The notes below the pieces were generated by a model, which saw only the letters and a program-made list of their open reading frames with translations, searched no databases and was not told the DNA's origin. From positions 6,318,704-6,382,703 of the forward strand of contig OZ038452.1 in NCBI GenBank assembly GCA_964036195.1: a DNA stretch of 64,000 bases, in the 5' to 3' direction. The DNA is from Sphaerolaimus hirsutus. Taxonomy: Eukaryota > Nematoda > Chromadorea > Monhysterida > Sphaerolaimidae. Positions within the stretch are counted from its first letter, which is position 1, and each line of letters starts with the position of its first letter. The position numbers were made by a program, and so were the translations under genes. Positions 48,370 to 59,516 of this stretch are shown piece after piece.

Positions 48370-51300
48370 TAGATACAATCTACTGACTGCACACTCTGCA
48401 CTCAAATCTACCGTATAACATCTGATTATTGAACAGAAATTAAATACACCTGGCACAAAATTTATCACGTAACTTAATCAAATTTTCTAAATTTTCTGTG
48501 CAAAGCATGCAGTCCGCTCAGTACATAAGATATTGCATTCATATTTGTTGTTTTTCCTATTTTTGCGCACGAAGCAAGTGCGGAGATCATTGCAATTTTT
48601 CAACTTGTGTGTTGCCAACACAAAGTGCATTGTATTAATCGATTTGCAAAGGCAAATAATTTTTTTGAAATTGTCATCATCCTTCAATGGATTTTTTTGG
48701 AAATTTTTTAAGGTTGTTCAACTTAATAACACTTTAATGTCTATACATGCAAATCAATTTGCACTGGCACTTATTCCACGAAAATTCACTTTCCTACTAA
48801 TTGACTTTCAACATTCGCAATTTTATGTTTTACGGTGACCGGGAACTGCTTTTTTTCCTTTTTAGAGCAGATCCTATTTTCACTATCACTGTGATATCAC
48901 TTTTATATGTTTTGGCTGCATTTTCTTGTTGATTACCAATGATAATATTTGCGTGTTTTAAGTTTTTGCTAGTGTTTTTATGTTCGGCGTGTATAGTTTA
49001 TGGGCCGCGCACATTTCAGTGAAATCTACCGTATCCATCTGAAAAAGAACCATTTAAAAAAAGTTAATATCGTATTTTTATCAAATGTCAACTGGTGCCG
49101 ATCCCGATACAAAGCTTGCCGAAGAAGGACGTTCAAACACAAGCTTTGAATTGGGAACGGAACCAGTTGACCTTTGGTGTCGATGTTAACTAGCATGTGT
49201 GGTACGTTTATCGCAGTATTTTGTGTCATTTTCTTGAACATTGGCGCTACGCCTACCAGTTGACCGCCGGTCAACTAAGATAGAGTTTTTTCAAATTTTT
49301 CAGTAAGACGTTTTCCTTCAGTTGAGCGGTGGTCAATTATTAGGTGCGGCTACATTATGTTGGCTTTACGGTAGTTGTGTTTACGACTACAGTTTTATAT
49401 TTACCATATGCGTTTTGTTGTTAATATCAGGCATTATCAAAATGTTTTGACGTTTCGCAATAATTTCGTGGCATTTTCGTAGAATTTTACGATAAAATTC
49501 CAGTGATTGTCAAAAATTAATGGAGTAGATTCGTTCAGTTTTTCCCGGCATATGTTGCATTGTCATTGTGATATCAATGCGGTTGCATCGTGAAAAAATA
49601 TACATGCTGCAATAAAAAAATCCGTGCCGATTACTTGATTTTGTATTAATGTGAGTTTCTGAGTTCTCGGATTTAAGAAATTTTAAGAACTGATCCCTTT
49701 AAAGTACCGAATAATATCCCCGGGGAATTATTTTTTCGTCAGACATTTTTGAGGATGAACTATTCAAGTGGGGGAATTATTATTTCCTCAGAATTTTCAA
49801 GTATGTTTCCGTCACACAACATACACATGTAAAGTCGGCAGACGTATCGCCCTACAAACATTTGCGTCAATCTCTCCAGTGGAGAGTGCATGACGGCATT
49901 AGGTATTGTGACGCAATATTTTAACGATTGGTATAGATCGGGTCGCGTATGAAAACTTGGCCCTTATGCCAGTTTCCAGTTGCGTATTATACAAATGAGA
50001 GTGAAAACTGAAAGTTAGCTAAAAATCGTTAAAATTTGCTTCGCTTTGCCAATTTCCACCTTCATAATCGCTATTTTTGTTTATATACATGGTTATATAG
50101 CTATTGTGAGCCTATTTTATTCATATGAATAGCGGATTTCGAAATTTTGGCCGGCTGCCAAGTTCTCTTCTGTTGAAACTGAGCCAACAAATGAAAAATA
50201 AAAAAAAATAAAAAACGGTAGTTTAAACGGTAAAACGGTAGCTTGAACGGTCAAATTCTTTGTTACGAGCAACGTTGAAAATGTAGATAACTAGGGCGTG
50301 GCACGCACGGACGCAGCGAAACGTCCATTTTTCTTTTAATATAATTTTCTTTTTCAATTTCTAGCGTCCGCGTGGGACACAAGTTTCGTTGTTCGCTCTA
50401 TTCACGAGCGAATTCTAACTCTCCGATTTTGTAGGGTGAAATGTCCGCCGACTTTACGTCCAATTTCCAGTCGTAGTGCACATTCCTTTGCATCCTTTTT
50501 CCTTACACACGAATGTGCTGCATTTGTATTCGATGAATCAAACGAGGCACTGCTATTTTGCTTGCTTTGATTTCATCGATTGTCTTTTTAATAAATGTGC
50601 ATTATTTGATCCCAATTTTTCAAGTGGGGGAATTATTTTTTCCTCACTCGTCTAGCAGGGGGGAATTTTTCATGTGGGGGGAATTATTCGAGTAAATACG
50701 GTATGTACCGCTTTATTTGTTTATTCACCGTAGCTCAAATTAGAACACCACTCCTCTAGAACGGCATCCTCCAAAAGAACGGCAGGTAAAACATTTTGAC
50801 GAAAAAAATAGAACGGCGCTTTTCTATTACCTAGACAAAATACGACGTCCAGTGAAAATACCGTATTTCCTCGAAAACCCCCCCAGAGGGTTAATATTTA
50901 AGCCAAATCAACGTCCCACAGTTCTTAAAATCGTGATATTCGGGAACACAAAAATTCGCTATTACACTAGATGTGGCAAATGCTCAAAGTACTCTCCGAG
51001 TTACACTCCGAAAGCTGGATCCGCACGCACCATTTCAAGTGCCCTGTAAAGTGACAAATTTCGAATGAATATGCAACTTAACAGCCAGTGTCTGGTGAAT
51101 AGTTTCGAATGCCTTTTCAAGTGAAAAGCACTTTAAAATCAGGTGACATGTACACATTCTGCTGTCTCACTTCACAGAGCATTTTACAGTGTGCGGGACT
51201 GGCCCCTGGTCGAGCGGAATTTCTCGGTAAATTACATTTACAAACGCATTTGGTTTTGTGTGGTGTCGCTGGTTATCGTTGAATGTTCAGGGCATTTTTA

Positions 51301-52015
51301 GCCTTAGGGGTGCGGTCCCGCACTCTGTAAAGTGGGGAAGTGTAAATGTCAATTATGAAATTTTTTATAAATTGACTTTGACAATTTTCAGTATTATAAG
51401 TACTTTTTCTCGAGTATTCTTTTGTTTTTTTTGTATACTCGCTAACAATTAGTTATGTTTTAAAAATATGAACGGTATGTTTCACCACACTTTTGTTGAG
51501 GAATACTTACGTCCAGGTCCAGGGTTGGCAAAATCTCAGGAAAAAAAATTAAATGGAAAATTAAAGAATAAAAAAATTAAATGGAAAATTTATAAAATAA
51601 AAATACAATTTTACAAAAATTCGAATTTTTGTACAATTATAGTAAAATTTTACAAAAACTCAAGTGTCTGTATATTCTATAAAAAGTTTTCTATCCTGTT
51701 GCTTAAGATTCTAGCTGCCATTTTCCAGAACTGGTGCCTTGTTGTTGCTTTTTTTGTTGTCATTGCAACATCTTTTTGCTCAAAATTGCACATTTTCACA
51801 TCTTTTAATATATTTTCACATCTTTTAATATATTTTCACCTAAAAATCACTAATTTAGATATGTGATTTTTCCCTCATTTTCTTCGTTCCATACCTTGAA
51901 AAAGCCTATGTATTTTTTTACGTAAAAGCGAGTACACTTACTTTTTCGGAGGCAACGTAAACGTATTTATTCGGTACTCCAGTATACATAAGTATTTTTT
52001 AAGCAAAAGTACATA

Positions 52016-52277
52016 CCGTATTTCCTCGAAATACCCCCCCCCTCAAAATACCCCCCTCAAAATGGGCACTATGAATTTGTGGTCCGGGAAATGCATAAAA
52101 GACGTTCAAAACACTTACTGTGTTACGTTAGAACATCGTTTATACCATCTATTTACATCCTTATATAAGGCTGTAAAAACTTATTTATGGTGGTTATTGC
52201 TGTATTTTTCACGTTTTTCTCTCAAAATTTTCACTCTGAAAAAATAAACCCCCGGGGGGTAATTCGAGGAAATACGG
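52016..52277. mobile_element. family A MITE, reverse orientation
   Basis: CCGTATTTCCTCGAAATACC ... TAATTCGAGGAAATACGG between TA, just upstream of the MPV17L2-like gene; short type. Confidence 0.83.
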
Positions 52278-52488
52278 TAGGTACTTACCTAGTATGGAAA
52301 CCTACCGTAACCCATCTGAATAATGAACCAAAATTATATATACAAATTATAAATTATACAGAAATAATTTCGTTTTTACTATGGAATAAAAAATTACGAA
52401 ATTTATCACTTTCAAGTTTTTATTCATTTTATTATGGTACTTTGCGGTCCGCCCGAATTCTGTACTACCCCCCCCCCCAACCTAGCAT

Positions 52489-52657
52489 ATGGTTTTTCCC
52501 TGGCTGCGGCGGTTGTGGTCGCGACACCTGCTGCTGGCCAACACGCTCAGCTGCAGCGTGCTGCTCGCCGCCGGCGACGCCACCCAGCAGCTCATCGAGT
52601 TCAACACCGCCGCCAAAGAGAGAAGGAAGGGGTTTAGGTATGATTGGAGTAGGACTG
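52489..52657 (+). CDS. MPV17L2: MPV17L2-like exon 1
   Basis: MVFPWLRRLWSRHLLLANTL and the first membrane helix. Donor ACT G|GTGGGT is chosen over the earlier AG|GTATGA because it rebuilds RTGRM. The intron opens with G-runs and closes with C-runs. Confidence 0.9.
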
Positions 52658-54503
52658 GTGGGTTGGGGGGTGGAGGGGAGGGGTTGATTTTTGGAAGAAA
52701 AACGATTTTTATTGGAAATTCAGTTTTTCATGTACTATTTATCTTTGGTTCTTTCACTATAACCTTTTTCAGCAATTATCTAAACCTATGCGAATGTCAA
52801 AATTCTAGTCGTCGAAAAAGAATATGGCTCCAAATAACGCATGTGTATTCTGGTGCCAGTCCCAAACATTGTAAAGTGCGAAGTCCAGTGTCAAATGTCA
52901 TGACAAATCTCATACAAATTTGTCAATTGTCATGCAAAGTGTCGTAGTTTCAGTAATACAATCTTTTTTTGTTTCAATTGACATTTTACGTGACACTTGA
53001 CCTTACACTTCACCGGGCTTGAGACTGGCGCCAATTCTAACCCCCCATCCCCCCACCCAGGTCGCATGTTCGCAATCGGCCTGGCGCTGGGTCCAATGAC
53101 ACACATTTGGTACGCTTTTCTGGACAGAATTTACCCTAGAAATAGCACTGGTCACGTGCTGAGGAAAATACTGATGGATCAATTTTTTGGCGCGCCCGCG
53201 TTTTCATTCACTTTTATCGTTGGTTAGTGGAATGCGGGTGGGTTTTTGGGATTCATTTTTTTTGGAAGTTTTCCTCTAAATATTGGCTTATTCGGCTGGG
53301 GTGAAATGTCTGATAAAGTTTTCAGATGAGTTTTGTCACATAAACTTCTGAGAAAGTTTGACATTTCCTCTCGCATGTATAAACAATCGTAGTTTACGTT
53401 AACAGCGTGCCAATAATAACTTTCGCATGTGAATACCAGAAAAAATGAGAAAAATTGTTGTATTTAAAATGTTCCGAACTTTACGCTTACACAATAATAG
53501 ATGCACACAACAGTTATTGTTGGCATATAGCCAATGTGATGCCAACTCATTATGCAGTATAAGTAAAATCTTCGTTGCAGGAATGGCCTCAATGGAGGGT
53601 TCGACTACCCGAGACGCTTTAACAGAATTCAGGAAAAAGTTTCCCACTATTTATTTGGTATGTTTTTAACTGGAAAAACTGTTACTGGTTCCCATTTTCT
53701 TCATTATTATTCACTATTCACGACGATTTTATCACGCCCTATAATTTGGAATTATTTATTCAGGTCGATTGGTTCGTGTGGCCGCCTGCACAGTTAATAA
53801 ACTTTTATTTCCTTCCCAGTCATTTCCGAGCGATCTATGTCTATTTCATTGATTACTGCTGGTATACGTTCAATTCATATATGAAGCATACCGTTGGTTT
53901 TTCAGAAGATTTATTTTTATCGTGCATTTTTTGGCTTCAACTATATTTAGTTAACACCTAGTGACGTTTTGTCTGTAATTTGATCAGATTTTTTCATCAG
54001 TTGCGTCCATTTTGAAAACAAAGTTACCTTTTTATAGTGTTAGTTAGATATGAATTGAATTTGCCGGAACTCCTTATGCAGTCTAAGTGCTAATGGTGAA
54101 CATCCAGGGACCAGTCCCGCACCCTGTAAAATGACAGATGAAATTTGGCAAATGTTGTCTCAAAGTTTTGCAAAATGCAAAATTTAGTTTTGCACGGTAA
54201 CGTACTCTTTCAAGGATTTTTTACCGTTTACACTCTACGTTTTAATTCTTCAAAATTTACCCTACTGTGGCGTTTACCGCAATCTTCAAAATCTATCGTG
54301 CCATACTGTACCACACGTACCTTACCCGTACCGTAAACTGTACCGTTTTCCACCCTACCCCATCCGTTGTTCGGTTGCAGTCGCACGTGAAGCTGGACGA
54401 CATGATGGGCGACAGCGTGGTGGGCCACGACATCGCCGACATCATGCACACCTACGAGCACGTGTCTCCCAGACTCGAGTGCGACCACGACTTGTTTGAA
54501 TAG
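52489..54503 (+). CDS. MPV17L2: MPV17L2-like mitochondrial membrane protein, 5 exons
   Basis: An MPV17/PMP22-family protein. MPV17L2 is an inner mitochondrial membrane protein linked to mitoribosome assembly; the function here is inferred from family. Exons: 52489-52657, 53061-53222, 53581-53657, 53764-53892, 54381-54503, phases 1,1,0,0, giving 219 residues. Family marks: HLLLANTLSCSVLLAAGDAT near the N-terminus, DWSRTGRMFAIGLALGPMTH (the D-x-x-R-T-G-R-M motif reconstituted across intron 1), DQFFGAPAFSFTFI, then VDWFVWPPAQLINFYFLPSH and FRAIYVYFIDYCWYTFNSY, the signature C-terminal block. The ATG at 52489 is the first in frame after a C-run; an upstream exon cannot be excluded. The last exon adds an acidic, His-rich tail of about 40 residues (SHVKLDDMMGDSVVGHDIAD ...). 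Confidence 0.93.
52853..53032. mobile_element. introner-family copy inside intron 1 of the MPV17L2-like gene
   Basis: GTGCCAGTCCCAAACATTG ... CGGGCTTGAGACTGGCGCC. It does not reach either splice site, so this is an insertion into an existing intron, unlike the DLG5 copies. Confidence 0.7.
53061..53222 (+). CDS. MPV17L2: MPV17L2-like exon 2
   Basis: GRMFAIGLALGPMTHIWYAF and LDRIYPRNST, then VLRKILMDQFFGAPAFSF. Acceptor ccccacccag, donor GTTAGT, phases 1/1. Confidence 0.95.
53581..53657 (+). CDS. MPV17L2: MPV17L2-like exon 3
   Basis: GMASMEGSTTRDALTEFRKK FPTIYL, matching the human GCLEGQTVGESCQELREKF segment. Acceptor cgttgcag, donor GTATGT, phases 1/0. Confidence 0.93.
53764..53892 (+). CDS. 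MPV17L2: MPV17L2-like exon 4
   Basis: VDWFVWPPAQLINFYFLPSH then FRAIYVYFIDYCWYTFNSYM; the DW.VWP..Q..NF..P..FR block is the family signature. Donor GTTGGT, phase 0. Reading on without splicing would give an alternative short hydrophobic tail. Confidence 0.96.
54381..54503 (+). CDS. MPV17L2: MPV17L2-like exon 5 (acidic C-terminal tail)
   Basis: Acceptor ttcggttgcag; 40 codons of GC-rich coding-like sequence then TAG, in phase with exon 4. Asp/His-rich and not part of the core MPV17 domain. Confidence 0.75.
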   Translation, partial: SHVKLDDMMGDSVVGHDIADIMHTYEHVSPRLECDHDLFE

Positions 54504-55391
54504 TGATTACGGTGCTTGTGTGCAGGTGTTGTAGATATTCTTACTGATGATATGGATTTGATACATGTGGGGGCTATTCTACGGGTTGACAAGTGACAAG
54601 ACGAGTTGAAAGTGATAAGTGGTGAGTCAAGTGACGCCTGGACTTAAACTGACATGTAAATTTGTAAATAACAATAGCTGTTACTTTTAAGTCTACTTGT
54701 GACTTGGCTCACTACTTATAACATTATTTGTGTCTTGGCTTAGCACTACAATATTGGTTCCATTCACCACATTTTTGTCACTTGCTAACATGTGGGATTA
54801 TCCCCAGTTGGCAATTCCGCAAGTGGAAAATGAGAATGTAGGGTTCTGTGTTATTGTATTTAATATATGTTTACACTTAAGTATGTGTTTACTTACCATT
54901 TGACTAAAACTTTAAAATAACTTTATTATCACTTCGCACTTTTTGTCACATCTCCACTTGCGAAATAGGCCTTCCCTGCGATGATTAACTTTTCAAGTAC
55001 AAACTTTTTAGATCACAATCTATGAAAGTTTCAAATGCCAGGTTAAGTGACAGTAAATGCCTTTTATCCCCTCTGAATAGTTTACTTGAAATTGAGACTT
55101 TGATGGATCTTGACGGGGTGTTGAGTCTTGTCTTCTTTGAGATACCTATATTTTGTAGACGGTATTGGTTATAACAACGTCTAGTCTCGATCTACAAAAC
55201 TTTTGCTCAAAACTTTTCCCTGTCACCTGAGTATTTATGTATCACATGATACGACAGGGGGCGCACACATTTCTATGCGCAGTGGCATCGACGCGTGTGC
55301 CACACGTGACTCCGCCCACTCGCGCCTGCCTAAACAGTTACAGTTTCTAAACCGCACGCGAAAACGCCCGCCCGCGCGTGTGTCTCAAAAT

Positions 55392-55768
55392 GGTGCCACA
55401 CACACTGGATGTCAACTGTTTTGGTGTCAACTCGATTTTAGTTCAATTTAGGTAGCAGGGCAATTTTCAATGCACGTGCGGCAAAGTCGAAGAGGAATTT
55501 ATATTGCCATGTGCATTTAAACATGGTTTCGCAGCCCATAAAACCAAAATATTTATGGAAAACCATCAGCCCAGTTGACATCCGGATGTCAACTGGTTCG
55601 ACAGTTTTTCACAACTTTTTGATTTATGGGCAGCGGAACCATGTTCAAATCCACATATAAATTTCTCTTCGTCTTTGCCGCACATGCACTTGAAATTTGT
55701 CCTGCTACGAAAATTGAACTAAAATCGAGTTGACACCAAAACAGTTGACATCCAGTGTGTGTGGCGCC
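55392..55768. mobile_element. family D foldback MITE with central secondary inverted repeat
   Basis: ggtgccacacacactggatg ... catccagtgtgtgtggcgcc. Long arms (ggtagcagggcaatttt) and a second gttgacatccggatgtcaac palindrome at the centre. Confidence 0.82.
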
Positions 55769-56128
55769 AATCTCACTTTTCTCATACTCATTTGTGATTT
55801 TCGTAAACAAAATTACGTGCGAGTGCGAACCTGACCGAAAAAGCGTTTTCTGGGCACGTCGCTAGTGTGCTAATAAAAATTGTGCGCGCGTCGATAGCGG
55901 AGCTGACTGATGCACATCAAAATATGTGCGTTCCCTGTATACCATGCTTTGCATTGCACATTTTTTTACATCAATTTTATGAAGAAGTCCAGTAAATTTC
56001 TGTGTAAAATTGTCCCATATAGTGAGTGAAACTTATCTACCTAGGTATTATGTTTAATACACGATATGTAAAAAAATATACTTATTTATTATTTATTCAG
56101 CGGTGTACGATAGACGGTGTATCGTCGG

Positions 56129-56366
56129 TAGTGATGGTAAGGGCACCGGGAAATATGGCACCGCACCGGCACTTCTGCCAGTCCTCAGAAAAGGCACCTG
56201 GCACTTTGGGTACCGGCCAAAAAACTGCACCGCACCGCACCGGCACCGGTGCTATTCTAAAAAATGGTACCGGTAGGGCACCATCGAAAAAGGGCACCGC
56301 ACCGGTGCTGGTGCCCTACGGTGCCCAGCACCGGGGAACCGGTACCCCGGTGCCTTTCCATCACTA
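56129..56366. mobile_element. hAT-like element filled with GGCACCGGTGCC
   Basis: TAGTGATGG ... CCATCACTA with imperfect 8-bp duplication (ATCGTCGG/GCCGTCGG). Almost the whole interior is cacc/ggtgc palindromic motif. Confidence 0.82.
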
Positions 56367-56867
56367 GCCGTCGGTAGTCTATAACCGATTTTCACTGTTA
56401 GTGTAAAATTTGTTTAGTGAACTGCACTGCCACTCCCGCACTGGGGGGTAGCAGTTCGAGAGGAGCAGTTAATTGAGGTATTACGGTAGTCAAAAAGCAC
56501 TCTTCACACTTTAATTTTCTAAAAGATTTCGCGAGGGAAGATTTCGTAACATTTGCATAGCAATAAATAATTTATGCTATTTTCAATCATGCTATGACGC
56601 AAATTTTATGACGCACATTTAATGAATTATTGAAATCCCGCCTTGAAATCTATTTACCTAATCTGCCTCACGGGTATACACAGACCGGAGCGTCGCATGC
56701 TTGGCACAAAGTGGTACCGTATTTTATTGAATAAAATTGTGATAAATATTTCAGGAAATCGTCAAAAAGTGAGAGCAGTTGTATTGTGTTGTGAAGGGGA
56801 GAAAAAAACATACCCATACGTGAAGTAGATGCCCTGCATTGCATTATTCATTATTGTATTCATTTGT

Positions 56868-57059
56868 ATACGCGGCGGACATCACACTTAGTATGAGAAC
56901 CTACCATAACCCATCTGAATAATGAACAAAAATTGTACAATTTTTCCATCATAATATTTAGTTTTTACTATGGAATAATTAAGAACGAAATTTATCACAA
57001 GATTTTATTCATTTACTTATGGTAGGTTTTCATACTACGTGTGCTGTCCCCTGAATATA
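56868..57059. mobile_element. family F MITE
   Basis: cggcggacatcacacttag ... cgtgtgctgtcccctgaata with cctaccataacccatctgaa inside. The next element starts at its right edge. Confidence 0.72.
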
Positions 57060-57942
57060 CCGTAAATCCTCGACTAAACCCCATCGAATAACTCCCCCCT
57101 TGAATAACTCCCCCTGTAAACTGACTGAGGAAAGATAACTCCCCCCTTCGAATAACTCCCCCCTCTTTTAAGCCGGAATTAGAGCTCAGCGTCGATTCGA
57201 CGTGAAATGACGACGTAAAATGACGTCGTAAAATTAATTACACGAGTGTGGATCATGCTACGGGTTTACAATTTTCTAAGGATAATATATGAATCAATAC
57301 CTTCATCGTGTCCAATACTGAGTGTTATCAGCCACAACTAGAGCGAATTGAAGAATTCAATTTTTATCATTTCACGTCATCATTTTACGTCAGGGAACTA
57401 ACTTTACATTTCACGTCAACGGTTGCTTGCAATCGTTGACATGAAATGTCAAATTTGTTCCCTGACGTAAAATGATGACGTGAAATGATAAAAATTGAAT
57501 TTTTCAATTCGCTCTAGTTGTAGCTGATAACACTCAGTATTGGACACGATTAAGGTATTGATTCATATATTATCCTTAGAAAATTGTAGACCCGTAGCAT
57601 GATCCACACTCGTGTGATTAATTTTACGACGTCATTTTACGTCGTCATTTCACGTCAAATCGACGCTGAGCTCTAATTCCGGCTTTATGGGTGGGAACGA
57701 AGTTCACGTATAAAAAACGTATGTATGTATATGTTCATTAAAAGCATTCATTATTTCATAGTTTATGCACACTAGCATTGATTTTATTGCATGATTTACG
57801 GGATTTCTATTCTGGCACACACGTTTATGCAGCCTGCTTAACCCCATTCAGATGATATACTGATCAAGTATTTTACTCAACTCCCCCCTCAAAAAATTCA
57901 GAGGAAAAAACTCCCCCGGGGACTTATTCGATGATTTACGGT
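57060..57942. mobile_element. ACCGTAAATCCTCGA-type element split by a palindrome
   Basis: accgtaaatcctcgactaaa at the left and tcgatgatttacggt at the right, with cgaataactcccccc modules. A 514-bp palindromic element is inserted at 57171. Confidence 0.75.
57171..57684. mobile_element. 514-bp near-perfect palindromic element, TTA target duplication
   Basis: AGCCGGAATTAGAGCTCAGC pairs with GCTGAGCTCTAATTCCGGCT; arms of about 250 bp remain nearly identical to a centre near 57428 (caacggttgcttgcaatcgttg). Flanked by TTA on both sides, as in PIF/Harbinger-type insertions. Contains reiterated gacgtaaaatgacgtc. Confidence 0.88.
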
Positions 57943-58033
57943 ATTTGTTTTCGAATCGAAAATTTCGATGAATCAGCCCCAGAGCGGATGCATCATATAT
58001 TGAGCTTCGCTCATATTTCACGTTTGAACTTTG

Positions 58034-58231
58034 TTATACTCGGCGGATATCACATTTAGTATGAAAACGTACCATAACCCATCTGAATAATGGACCAAAA
58101 ATTATGCAGCTTTTCATCATAATATTGCATTTTTACTATGAAATAGTTAAATTCGAAATTTATCACAAGATTTCATTCATTAAATTATTATGGTAGGTTT
58201 CCATACAAGGTGTGCTGTCCGCCGAGTATAC
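58034..58231. mobile_element. family F MITE, best-preserved copy
   Basis: tatactcggcggatatcaca ... tgtgctgtccgccgagtata with long inverted arms. Confidence 0.8.
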
Positions 58232-59516
58232 ATTTGTATTTGCATGCCACAATTTTCATAATTCATAAATATTTTCATTTAACTTATTAGGTTGAAATCG
58301 AGGGTAGGTTTACACTTTCGAGAGACTTGCTCACTTGACGTGGGATTATTTGATGAAATATGGGTTCCAATTTTTAGTTCATCATTCAGGTGGGATATGG
58401 TATATTACAATGCGTGCACTCGGTGAACCAAATATTAGCTTATATTGGCTTTAATTTGCATATTTCCCTCGTGATTAGTATAAATAAATCTAAAAATGGG
58501 CACAAATGTCCCCTGATTATAGTTCTTGAACATAAATTCGTATTGGCGCCATTGCGTTTCTTTTAATTCGTTGAGATTTTGTTCACGATTTCTGTCCATT
58601 CTTATTCTGACCTCACAGAAAATTTATTGCTCAGTTTTCGTTTGCACAATGCAAAATGGGTTATGCAATCAATGCTGTAACAGTGGAGTTTTTCCAAACC
58701 AAAATTTGTTGCTTTAGGTAATTATATTGTGGCAAAACGGGAAAAATAACTTTTTGGAATAAACTGGCAGTTTACAGAATTTGTTATTTTGTAATTTCAT
58801 GTTCATTATCATTTCTTGTTCAAACCGCGAATACTGATGACCATTATAAACATTTATGTAAATGTACAAAACGTTTAAGCGGACTTTTTAAATCGCTGTA
58901 GTCTGATTGAGTCAATTTTTCTTAAAAATCACCTCTGAGGGGATATAAATAAATGAAACTAAAAGCTATATAAACTGATAGCCAGTGTACCGTTATGCTT
59001 TCTGTAGTGATATAGGTAATTACTGTAGCGTTTCGGAAAAGCATGAAAGATTTTCATGGAATTCCATTATTTTCACTTTTAATACTAATTGAATTGTTTT
59101 TATTTGCTAGTGAATCACATTTCATCAACCATTTGTGATTTTCTTGGCAGAAAATGCATGTTTTTATGCTGAGAACAGTGAAGTGACTATCTGAATGATT
59201 TTGGAGGTGAATGTAAATGCATTTGCATCAATGTTTGATATAAAAACTTATAAGCTCATAACTTATAAGCTGTCTTATAAGCTACCTTCGAATAATCCCC
59301 ATCAATATTTTTGACAAAAACCTCACAGTAAATTTATTTTCCCATTGTTTTAATAACGAGATGAACACCGGGGTTGTATTCCGAGAAGCTATGGTAGATA
59401 TTACCATGTGTACACTAATGATGGAAAAGCGCCAGACAAAAATGGCGCCAGGCGCCAACGAGTCGCCAAGTTCCAATTTGGCGCTCTCAAATGGCGCCGT
59501 CGCTGTGGCGCCATTG

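Larger units (their letters stand above)
47664..52488. other. intergenic, repeat-rich; no gene supported
   Basis: Contains two complete family A copies (47916-48369, 52016-52277), half copies near 50640-50700 and 50863-50890, introner-family ends at 51035-51212 and 51310-51350, and a GTCAACTG element near 49087-49265. The rest is AT-rich without exon-like islands. Confidence 0.6.
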
